Assembly: GCA_002782905.1 (NCBI GenBank)
Contig: PFJA01000205.1
Span: forward strand, 1-7,795
Source of the DNA: Lysobacterales bacterium CG_4_10_14_3_um_filter_64_11
Lineage (GTDB): Bacteria > Pseudomonadota > Gammaproteobacteria > Xanthomonadales > Xanthomonadaceae
Length of the DNA stretch: 7,795 nucleotides
Direction of reading: 5' to 3'
Shown: positions 1 to 5,517 of the stretch, piece by piece
How the letters are laid out: every line of letters begins with the position of its first letter
Numbering within the stretch: position 1 is the stretch's first letter
The notes under the pieces: generated by a model
The model's input: only the letters and a program-made list of their open reading frames with translations
The model's database searches: none
What the model was told of the DNA's origin: nothing
Translations under genes and position numbers: made by a program

Positions 1-57
1 GTTCAGCCGCACGACGGGGGTGCGGCCGATGGTGTCGAGAATGCTGTCGTGAATCAT
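1..57 (-). CDS. cysK: Cysteine synthase (O-acetylserine sulfhydrylase), N-terminal 19 codons only
   Basis: Partial gene that runs off the left edge. Reading leftwards from an ATG at 57-55, the 19 visible residues are MIHDSILDTIGRTPVVRLN. This matches the start of PLP-dependent cysteine synthases, whose N-terminus typically reads M-I-x-D-S-I-L-x-T-I-G-x-T-P-V/L-V-R/K-L-N. Such enzymes make cysteine from O-acetylserine and sulfide in the cytoplasm. The PLP lysine and the rest of the catalytic core lie outside the window, so CysK, CysM and cystathionine beta-synthase-like relatives cannot be separated with certainty; the N-terminus favours CysK. The start lies 27 nt after the cysG stop on the same strand, so cotranscription with cysG is likely. 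No good Shine-Dalgarno sequence is visible before the ATG. Its position as the sulfide-using step beside the sulfide-producing genes fits the call. Confidence 0.85.
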   Translation of the reverse strand, partial: MIHDSILDTIGRTPVVRLN

Positions 58-84
58 GGTCGGTACTCACAAAGGGGAGGGATT

Positions 85-1524
85 TCAGGCGGCGCTGGCA
101 ATCGCCGCTGCGCTGGCAACCCGTGGCGGTGCGCCAAACCAGTGCAGTTCGCTGGCCAGCGCCGCCACGTCGCCAACGAACAACAACGCTGGGGCCGCCA
201 CGCCATGCGAACGCGCAAATTCAGGCAGCTCGGCCAACGCCGCGAGCAGCACACGCTGATCCGCGCGGCTACCGTTTTCGACGATGGCGCATGGCGTTTG
301 CGGCTTGCAGCCATGCGCCAGCAAGCGATCACGCACCTGCTCCAACTGCCCCACCGCCATGTAAAACGCCAGCGTCTGGCCATCAGCGGCCAACGAACGC
401 CAATCCAGAGCGTCGATGGAATCGCGGCAGTGGGCGGTAACCAGACGCACCGATTGCGCATGCGCGCGGTGGGTCAGCGGCACCCCGGCATAGGCCGCAC
501 AGGCCAGCGCCGCGCTGATCCCGGGCACCACTTCGCAATCGATACCGTGACGACGCAAAAACGCCAGTTCCTCGCCGCCGCGCCCAAACACAAACGGATC
601 GCCGCCCTTGAGCCGCACCACGCTGCGGCCGGCGCGCGCGTGCTGCAACATCAGGGCGTGGATCGCCGGTTGCGCGGTGCAGGCCTGGCCGGCGCGTTTG
701 CCGGTTGCGATCAGATCGGCATCGCGGCGCGCCAGTGCAAGAATCGCCGGATCGACCAGCGCGTCATACAGCACCACATCGGCTTCCTGCAAACGCCGCT
801 GTGCCTTCAGCGTGACCAGCCCCGGATCGCCCGGACCGGCACCGACCAGCGACACCCGCCCGGCAGGTTTCGGATCAGCACCCGACAGTGCGGCGGCCAG
901 CGCCGCCTCGGCCCGTTCCGGCTGCCCCTGCGCCAGCAGGCGGCCGACCACACCATCGGCCAGCGATTCGAGGAACCGGCGCCGCGCCGATAGCTCAGGC
1001 AACTGGGCGCGGATGCGCAGCCGCCAGCGCCCGAGCAGCGTGGCGAGTGCACCGAGGGAATCGTCCAGCATGGCTTCAATACGGCCGCGAAGCTGCCGCG
1101 CCAGCACCGGCGCCATGCCGGCGCTGGACACCGCAATGCGCAGCGGCCCGCGCGCGATCACCGCCGGCACCTGAAAACTGGACAACGCGGCATCATCGAC
1201 CACGTTGCAGAACACCCGCCGCGCATCGGCGGTGGCTTTGACCCGCGAATTGAGTGCGGCATCATCGCTGGCCGCGATCACCAGCCAGACCGCATCCAGA
1301 TGTTCGGGCGCGAACGCGCTGCCGCAATGGCGCAGTTGGCCGGCATTGCGCCACGCACCAACGCGCTCGCCGAGTTCTGCCGCCACCACCGCCACCACCG
1401 CCTCAGCCGCCAGCAGCGCGGCAATCTTGCGCGCTGCGACCACGCCGCCGCCGACCACCAGCACTTGGCGATTGCGCAGGTCGGCGAACAAAGGATATAG
1501 CGATGGCTCGCTTCTGGCGGACAC
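85..1524 (-). CDS. cysG: Siroheme synthase CysG (uroporphyrinogen-III C-methyltransferase / precorrin-2 dehydrogenase / sirohydrochlorin ferrochelatase)
   Basis: Trifunctional cytoplasmic enzyme of 479 aa (E. coli CysG is 457) that makes siroheme, the cofactor of the CysI encoded in this window. The N-terminal dehydrogenase/ferrochelatase half (about 8-215) has an NAD-binding glycine motif VGGGVVAARK at 24-33. It also has a conserved Asp in FCNVVD (D110, aligning with Salmonella/E. coli D104) and AVSSAG with S134 aligning with the phosphorylated Ser128. The C-terminal SAM-dependent methyltransferase half (about 222-462) shows VSLVGAGPGDPGLVTLK, D254 in VVLYD, RLKGGDPFVFGRGGEE, VVPGISAA, PLTHR and FYM with M389. 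These are the SUMT signatures. The start is a GTG (1524-1522), chosen because homology begins just after it (SLYPLFADLRN) and no suitable upstream ATG exists. No strong Shine-Dalgarno sequence is visible, so the exact start is the weak point. The stop is 27 nt before the cysteine synthase start. An alanine- and proline-rich tail follows the conserved HWF near the C-terminus. Confidence 0.97.
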   Translation of the reverse strand: MSARSEPSLYPLFADLRNRQVLVVGGGVVAARKIAALLAAEAVVAVVAAELGERVGAWRNAGQLRHCGSAFAPEHLDAVWLVIAASDDAALNSRVKATADARRVFCNVVDDAALSSFQVPAVIARGPLRIAVSSAGMAPVLARQLRGRIEAMLDDSLGALATLLGRWRLRIRAQLPELSARRRFLESLADGVVGRLLAQGQPERAEAALAAALSGADPKPAGRVSLVGAGPGDPGLVTLKAQRRLQEADVVLYDALVDPAILALARRDADLIATGKRAGQACTAQPAIHALMLQHARAGRSVVRLKGGDPFVFGRGGEELAFLRRHGIDCEVVPGISAALACAAYAGVPLTHRAHAQSVRLVTAHCRDSIDALDWRSLAADGQTLAFYMAVGQLEQVRDRLLAHGCKPQTPCAIVENGSRADQRVLLAALAELPEFARSHGVAAPALLFVGDVAALASELHWFGAPPRVASAAAIASAA

Positions 1525-1610
1525 GGGTGGCTACGGCTCTTGACGGTGAGATCACGGCATTCCACCTTACTGCGGCGCAGCACAAAGCAAAAACAACGTC
1601 CACGCCGCTC

Positions 1611-1640
1611 GTTATAACCAAACCTCATGACGCCGGGCAG
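1611..1640 (-). promoter_or_regulatory. Candidate cysG promoter/operator: GGTTATAAC box with upstream CTGCCCGG block
   Basis: On the cysG coding strand an 8-bp palindrome GTTATAAC (1618-1611) is preceded by CTGCCCGG (1640-1633). The TATAAC within it fits a sigma-70 -10 hexamer, which would place transcription start near 1604 and give a leader of about 80 nt before the GTG. No TTGACA-like -35 lies at the right distance, as is common at activator-dependent promoters. The same arrangement occurs upstream of cysJ (7427-7455) with nearly equal spacing (30 versus 29 nt). That recurrence is the main reason to believe it; the role as a CysB-type regulatory site is inference. Confidence 0.45.
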
Positions 1641-1656
1641 CGATACGCTTGCCCGG
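1633..1656. repeat. GC-rich hairpin / dyad upstream of cysG
   Basis: CCGGGCA (1633-1639) pairs perfectly with TGCCCGG (1650-1656). Inside, GCG (1640-1642) pairs with CGC (1646-1648), leaving one bulged T (1649) and an ATA loop. This gives about 10 bp of stem. No T-run follows on either strand, so an intrinsic terminator is unlikely. It overlaps the upstream block of the candidate cysG promoter, so it could be an operator dyad for a dimeric regulator. That role is inferred from position only. Confidence 0.45.
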
Positions 1657-1764
1657 GATGTTGCGGCGCAGTATGGTTGATCGCGATGAATACGCTGTTA
1701 CCCATGACGCGCTACTGTTGTTGTCGAAGACGCTGACCCCGCGCCGGTGGCGGGCTATTGCACA

Positions 1765-1776
1765 GTATCCCGATAC
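1765..1776. repeat. Short dyad GTATC-CC-GATAC
   Basis: A perfect 5-bp inverted repeat with a 2-bp centre lies in the divergent cysG/cysB-like intergenic region. It is short enough to occur by chance. It is listed because LysR-type regulators bind short dyads in just such divergent regions, and because its right half belongs to a CGATACGC word also found at 1641-1648. Confidence 0.25.
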
Positions 1777-1801
1777 GCACTGCCACGACCGGCAACTCGA
1801 C

Positions 1802-1820
1802 AACGATTGGCAAAATCGTT
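1802..1820. repeat. Inverted repeat AACGATT-N5-AATCGTT
   Basis: Perfect 7-bp arms (1802-1808 and 1814-1820) with a 5-nt spacer GGCAA, 14 bp outside the left end of the inverted-repeat element at 1835-1979. The dyad is AT-rich within a GC-rich region, a plausible operator form. No T-run follows, so it is not a convincing terminator. Function unknown. Confidence 0.4.
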
Positions 1821-1834
1821 CTTCAACGCCACCC

Positions 1835-1979
1835 CAGTCACCTCGAAGAACCGTAGCGAGCGGCGCGAGTGCAAGGCGCACGGAGCGCAGGAACCGCCGT
1901 TTACGTGCGGGCCCATGCGTATTCCGGGCACCGCGCAACGCAGCAATCGGGTCGCGCAGCAGGTTGTTCGAGGTGACTG
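1835..1979. mobile_element. MITE-like non-coding element with 18-bp terminal inverted repeats
   Basis: The left end CAGTCACCTCGAAGAACC (1835-1852) is the reverse complement, with one mismatch, of the right end GGTTGTTCGAGGTGACTG (1962-1979). The bounded element is 145 bp, far too short for a transposase. It has a further imperfect dyad near its centre (1903-1920, around GGGCCC), so the whole piece could fold into a long imperfect hairpin. Terminal inverted repeats plus internal symmetry and no gene fit a miniature inverted-repeat element. I see no clear target-site duplication: the bases just outside are CCC on the left and AAA on the right. It ends 16 bp before the cysB-like ATG, so it probably forms part of that gene's leader or promoter. 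A large operator or structured leader is the alternative. Copy number in the genome would decide. Confidence 0.5.
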
Positions 1980-1995
1980 AAACGGAACCTGCGCC

Positions 1996-2973
1996 ATGAC
2001 CCTCACCCAACTCCGCCAACTCGTCGCCATCGTTGATGCCGGCCTGAACATAACCCTCGCCGCTGGCCGTGTGCACGCCACCCAGTCGGGCCTGTCCAAA
2101 CAACTCAAGCAACTCGAAACCGAACTCGGCACGCTGCTGTTCGTGCGCCGCGGCCGCAGCCTGGAAGCACTGACCGCCGACGGCGTGGAAATCGTCGAGC
2201 GCGCGCGCCGCCTGCTGGCCGAGGCGGAAAACATCCGCACCCACGCCGCCAACCAGCGCGGCGATGCCAGCGGCGTGCTCAGCATCGTCAGCACCCATAC
2301 CCAGGCCCGTTTCATCCTGCCGCCGGCCGTAGCGGCGTTGCGCCGCACCTTCCCCAACGTGCAACTGCGGCTGGAGCCGGCCGGCGATGTCGAGGTGATG
2401 CAGCGGCTGCGCGATTGCACCGCCGACCTCGGACTGATCTCCAGCGTCGGCGCGGCACCCGCTGTCGGGCTGGCGGTGCCGTTGTTTCGCTGGTCGCGCA
2501 AGATTCTGGTACCGCTCGATCACCCGTTGGCGGCCAGCGGCGGCGCGCCCAGCCTGGCCGAACTGGCGCGCTATCCGCTGGTCAGCTACGAATCCTCGCG
2601 GCGCGCCCGCTCATCGCTGCGTCAGGCCTTTGCAAGCGAGGCGCTGCGCCCTGAAATCGCGGTCACCGCACGCGATGCCGACCTGATCAAGACCTATGTC
2701 CGCGCCGGCCTGGGCATCGGCGTGCTGGCACAAATGGCACTGCTGCCCGACGATCACACCGAGTTTCGCATTCTGCCGGCACCGGCGGCGCTGCCCGACT
2801 GCACCACCTGGGCCATCATCCCGGCCGAACGCGTGGCGCGCCAATACACCGTCGAACTGATCCAGTTGCTGGCGCCGTGGCTGGATCGCCATGACCTGCG
2901 CCGTGCCATCGACGGCGTGGCGACACCGCACTGGGGCACGCCGCCAGCGTGGCCGATCGAACGAGCCCCGTGA
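1996..2973 (+). CDS. cysB: CysB-like LysR-family transcriptional regulator of sulfur assimilation
   Basis: 325 aa, close to E. coli CysB (324). The N-terminal winged helix-turn-helix (about 1-60) includes TLAAGRVHATQSGLSKQLKQLE at about 20-41, and a coiled linker helix follows (about 60-90). The effector-binding domain (about 93-300) carries CysB-subfamily marks: STHTQAR with T100, T102 and Q103, W166, DHPLAA, and DADLIKTYVRAGLGIGV at 227-243. CysB activates sulfate-reduction genes with N-acetylserine or O-acetylserine as inducer and sulfide or thiosulfate as anti-inducer. The ATG at 1996 has GGAA 8 nt upstream, and homology starts immediately (LTQLRQLV). The gene is divergent from cysG-cysK and convergent with cysJIH, so it sits between its two likely target units. 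Residues aligning with E. coli T149 and T202 are S149 and R203, so ligand response may differ. A Cbl-like or other sulfur regulator is the alternative. The MITE-like element lies immediately upstream. Confidence 0.88.
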   Translation: MTLTQLRQLVAIVDAGLNITLAAGRVHATQSGLSKQLKQLETELGTLLFVRRGRSLEALTADGVEIVERARRLLAEAENIRTHAANQRGDASGVLSIVSTHTQARFILPPAVAALRRTFPNVQLRLEPAGDVEVMQRLRDCTADLGLISSVGAAPAVGLAVPLFRWSRKILVPLDHPLAASGGAPSLAELARYPLVSYESSRRARSSLRQAFASEALRPEIAVTARDADLIKTYVRAGLGIGVLAQMALLPDDHTEFRILPAPAALPDCTTWAIIPAERVARQYTVELIQLLAPWLDRHDLRRAIDGVATPHWGTPPAWPIERAP

Positions 2974-2992
2974 GCACGCAACTGGCAGCGAC

Positions 2993-3083
2993 GCCGTAGG
3001 ATGGGTAGAGCGTAGCGAAACCCATCAACCACACCATTGCAACTCCCATGATGGGTTTCGCTACGCTCTACCCATCCTACGGC
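2993..3083. repeat. Perfect 35-bp inverted repeat (REP/BIME-like palindrome) at the cysB-cysH convergent junction
   Basis: The left arm (2993-3027) and right arm (3049-3083) are exact reverse complements over all 35 bases, separated by a 21-nt loop. Each arm also holds a smaller internal dyad, GATGGGT (3000-3006) with ACCCATC (3020-3026), mirrored in the right arm. The element lies 19 bp after the cysB-like stop and 33 bp before the cysH stop, between converging genes, so a transcript from either side could fold into a very stable stem. A two-way terminator or RNA-stabilising role is plausible, but there is no T-run. From memory, GTAGGATGGGTAGAGCGTAG-type repeats recur in many proteobacterial genomes, where they give spurious peptides containing WVERSETH. 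That points to a mobile REP-like family rather than a local invention. Confidence 0.85.
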
Positions 3084-3116
3084 TACAGCGACCGGCCGAC
3101 GCACCGCGCCGCTGGA

Positions 3117-3839
3117 TCACGGATCCGCGTGAATCCCACATTCGCGCTTGATGCCGAAAAAGCGGGTGTCTTCCGCGCGCATGCCCGGCTGCCACTGCTG
3201 GGTGGTCGGCACATCGCCGATCGAGACGTAACCCTTGTGCCACAACGGGTGATAGGGCAGATCGTGGCGGGCCAGATACTGGCCAACGTCGCGGTCGCTC
3301 CAGTCCACAATCGGGTGCAGCTTCCAGCGGCCCCAGCGCAATTCCAGCACCTGCGCGTCGACGCGGCTTTGCGACTGGCCGCGGCGCAGACCGGAAAACC
3401 AGGTGCGCGCATCCAGCTCGTCCAGCGCACGTTGCATCGGTTCCACCTTGACCAGGCGGTTGTAGCGTTCCAGCCCGGCGATGCCGTTCTCCCATAGCCG
3501 GCCATGGCGTGCTTCCAACCACGACGGGCTGAGCGCAGGCCGCACCACTTTCAGGTTCAGTGCCAGCCGCTCGCTCAGGTCATCGACAAAGGCGTAGGTC
3601 TCCGGAAACAGATAGCCGGTGTCGACCAGGATCACCGGCAGGTCCGGCCGCTGGCGGGTGGTCAGGTGCAGCGACACCGCCGACTGCGCGCCAAAGCTCG
3701 ACGACAGCACATGGTTGCCGGCCAGGGTTGCCAGCGCCCAGGCGATGCGCTGCTCGGCATCTTGCGCCAGCAGCCAGCGGTTGAGTTCGGCCAGGGCGCG
3801 CGCATCGCCGGCCGCAGTGACGGGATCAGGTGGGCTCAT
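3117..3839 (-). CDS. cysH: Phosphoadenosine phosphosulfate (PAPS) reductase CysH
   Basis: 240 aa (E. coli CysH is 244). It reduces PAPS to sulfite and adenosine 3',5'-bisphosphate using thioredoxin or glutaredoxin in the cytoplasm. Visible motifs are the PP-loop SSSFGAQSAVSLH (46-58), VDTGYLFPETY (72-82), KVEPMQRAL (131-139), TWFSGLRRGQSQSR (146-159), HPIVDWSDRDV (175-185) and the C-terminal KRECGIH with catalytic C234. C234 is the only cysteine in the protein. The extra cysteine pairs that bind the 4Fe-4S cluster of APS reductases are absent, so PAPS is the predicted substrate and an APS kinase (CysC) must be encoded elsewhere. The ATG lies inside the end of cysI (14-nt overlap), with GAGG 6 nt upstream, indicating translational coupling. 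It is the last gene of cysJIH, and the 35-bp palindrome follows its stop. Confidence 0.97.
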   Translation of the reverse strand: MSPPDPVTAAGDARALAELNRWLLAQDAEQRIAWALATLAGNHVLSSSFGAQSAVSLHLTTRQRPDLPVILVDTGYLFPETYAFVDDLSERLALNLKVVRPALSPSWLEARHGRLWENGIAGLERYNRLVKVEPMQRALDELDARTWFSGLRRGQSQSRVDAQVLELRWGRWKLHPIVDWSDRDVGQYLARHDLPYHPLWHKGYVSIGDVPTTQQWQPGMRAEDTRFFGIKRECGIHADP

Positions 3840-5517
3840 GAGTGGCCTCGATGTCAGCAGCAGTCTGCGACGATTGCATCACCCCGGCACGCAGCAGAAA
3901 ATCGCCAAAACCCTCGCCGCTTTCGCGCTCGCCGGCATAACGCGCCAGCAGCGGATCGAGCGCCGCGAGGATGCCGGCCTGATCGAGATTTTCCCGATAC
4001 AGGCGATTCAGTCGCTGGCCGCGCGCATCGGCGGCCAGATGCAGGTTGTAGCGGCCCGGGCCCTTGCCGATCAGCGCGATCTCGCCCAGATACGGCCGCG
4101 AACAGCCGTTGGGGCAGCCGGAAATGCGCAGCAAAATCGGCGCGTCGAGCAAGCCATGACGCGCCAGCACCTGTTCCAGCGCGGCGCTGAATTCGGGTAG
4201 ATAGCGCTCCGCTTCGGCCATCGCCAGGCTGCACGTAGGCAGTGCCACGCACGCCATCGCACGAACCGCCAGTGCGCTGTCGCGGCGATAGCGGTCGAGT
4301 CCATGCTCGGCCACCAGCGCATCGATGCGCGCCCGCAGCGCGGCCGGCACCTGCGCGACGATCAGGTTCTGGTTGGGCGTCAATCGAAAGCTGCCCGGAT
4401 GCAGCACGGCAATCGCGCGCAAGCCACTCAGGTGCATCGCGCCAGGCTGATCGGCAATGCGCCCGGCGCGCAGACGCAGCGTCAAATTGCCCGCGCCATG
4501 CTCGCCCTCGACCCAACCGAAGCGGTCGCCGCTGTGCGCAAACACCACCGGCCGCGCCGGCGCCAGCGCAAAGCCGGCGCGCCGCTGCACTTCGGCGGCG
4601 AACACGTCCAGGCCACGATCATCGATCGTGTACTTGAGCCGTGCGCGCTTGCGCAGCACGCGGTTGCCCCAATCGCGCTGGCAGGTCAGCACCGCCTCGG
4701 CGAGCGCCTGCACCTGCGCCGGCTCGACAAAACCGATCACATCGGCCAGGCGCGGGTAGGTTTCCGGGTCGCCGTGGCTGGCGCCCATGCCACCACCGAC
4801 GCTGACGTTGTAACCGCGCAACGTGCCACCCTCGATGATCGCGGTGAAACCCAGGTCGTGGGCGAACACATCGACATCGTTGATCGGTGGCACCGCAAAC
4901 GCGATCTTGAACTTGCGCGGGAGGTAGGCGGGCCCGTACAGCGGCTCATCCTCGCTGCCGCTGTCGGCAAGCTTCTCGGCATCCAGCCAGATTTCGTAAT
5001 AGGCGCGGCTGCGCGGCAGGAACTGTTCGGACAACGCCACCGCCTGCTGCTGCACCTTGGCATGCACCGCCGGCAGCAACGGGTTGGCAGCCACCAGCAC
5101 GTTGCGATTGACATCGCCGCAAGCCGCCACGCTATCGATCAGCGCGGCATTGAGTGCCTGCAAGGTGGTCTTCAACTCGCGCTTGATCACGCCATGAAAC
5201 TGAAATGCCTGGCGGGTGGTGAGGCGCAACGTGCCATTGCCGAAGGTGCGCGCAATGGCATCGAGCTTGAGCCATTGCCCGGCACTGACCACACCACCCG
5301 GGGTGCGAGTGCGAATCATGAACTGGTAGGCCGGCTCCAGCTTGCTGCGGCGGCGCTCGTCGCGCAGGTCGCGATCATCCTGCTGGTAACTGCCGTGGAA
5401 CTTGAGCAGCACGGTGTCGGGTTCGGCCAACGCGCCGGTCACCGGATCAGCCAGGCTTTCGCGCAAGCTGCCGCGCAATCGTTGGCTGTCGCGCTTGAGT
5501 TGCTCGATCGCGCTCAT
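3826..5517 (-). CDS. cysI: Assimilatory sulfite reductase (NADPH), hemoprotein beta subunit CysI
   Basis: 563 aa (E. coli CysI is 570). It carries out the six-electron reduction of sulfite to sulfide, with electrons from CysJ. All four cysteines that bind the siroheme-linked 4Fe-4S cluster are visible: C423 and C429 in ACVALPTC, and C468 and C472 in GCPNGC. Active-site basic residues are also present, R138 in GDVNRN and K202/K204 in PRKFK, along with RLTTRQAFQFHG (98-109) and the C-terminal ESGEGFGDF. The start is the ATG at 5517-5515, which overlaps the cysJ stop as TGATG. The frame stays open upstream to 5697, but that stretch overlaps cysJ and shows no similarity, so it was excluded. One match to the E. 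coli GCGR motif is altered: GCSR here. The 3' end overlaps cysH by 14 nt. Siroheme would come from the nearby cysG product. Confidence 0.97.
   Translation of the reverse strand: MSAIEQLKRDSQRLRGSLRESLADPVTGALAEPDTVLLKFHGSYQQDDRDLRDERRRSKLEPAYQFMIRTRTPGGVVSAGQWLKLDAIARTFGNGTLRLTTRQAFQFHGVIKRELKTTLQALNAALIDSVAACGDVNRNVLVAANPLLPAVHAKVQQQAVALSEQFLPRSRAYYEIWLDAEKLADSGSEDEPLYGPAYLPRKFKIAFAVPPINDVDVFAHDLGFTAIIEGGTLRGYNVSVGGGMGASHGDPETYPRLADVIGFVEPAQVQALAEAVLTCQRDWGNRVLRKRARLKYTIDDRGLDVFAAEVQRRAGFALAPARPVVFAHSGDRFGWVEGEHGAGNLTLRLRAGRIADQPGAMHLSGLRAIAVLHPGSFRLTPNQNLIVAQVPAALRARIDALVAEHGLDRYRRDSALAVRAMACVALPTCSLAMAEAERYLPEFSAALEQVLARHGLLDAPILLRISGCPNGCSRPYLGEIALIGKGPGRYNLHLAADARGQRLNRLYRENLDQAGILAALDPLLARYAGERESGEGFGDFLLRAGVMQSSQTAADIEATHEPT

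Larger units (their letters stand above)
1525..1995. other. 471-bp divergent intergenic region between cysG and the cysB-like gene
   Basis: I see no convincing gene here; open frames through it lack family similarity and lie across or against the flanking genes. Reading left to right it holds an 86-nt probable cysG leader, a GTTATAAC promoter-like element (1611-1640), a GC-rich hairpin (1633-1656), small dyads (1765-1776 and 1802-1820), and an element bounded by 18-bp inverted repeats (1835-1979) that ends 16 bp before the cysB-like ATG. Promoters for both divergent genes must lie here unless transcription comes from further away. The word ATACGC recurs at 1643-1648, 1690-1695 and 1773-1778, and once inverted at 1917-1922. 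Confidence 0.7.

Noticed and set aside
49..993. Plus-strand open frame of 314 codons opposite cysG
   Set aside because: It is antisense to a clearly identified gene, its product is Arg/Gln/His-rich with no family resemblance, and long antisense frames are expected in GC-rich DNA.
1525..1610. A riboswitch or structured leader before cysG
   Set aside because: I could not find a conserved riboswitch core (such as SAM or cobalamin type) in the roughly 80-nt leader; a covariance-model search would be needed.
1612..2523. Minus-strand frame of 303 codons across the intergenic region and the start of the cysB-like gene
   Set aside because: It overlaps the regulator on the opposite strand, has no recognisable domain, and runs through the inverted-repeat element.
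3028..3048. CRISPR spacer or attachment site between the 35-bp repeats
   Set aside because: There are only two copies, in inverted rather than direct orientation, and no cas genes or integrase are near.
2993..3083. A standard rho-independent terminator
   Set aside because: The stem is strong, but no T-run follows on either strand and the stem is far longer than usual; termination is possible but not shown.
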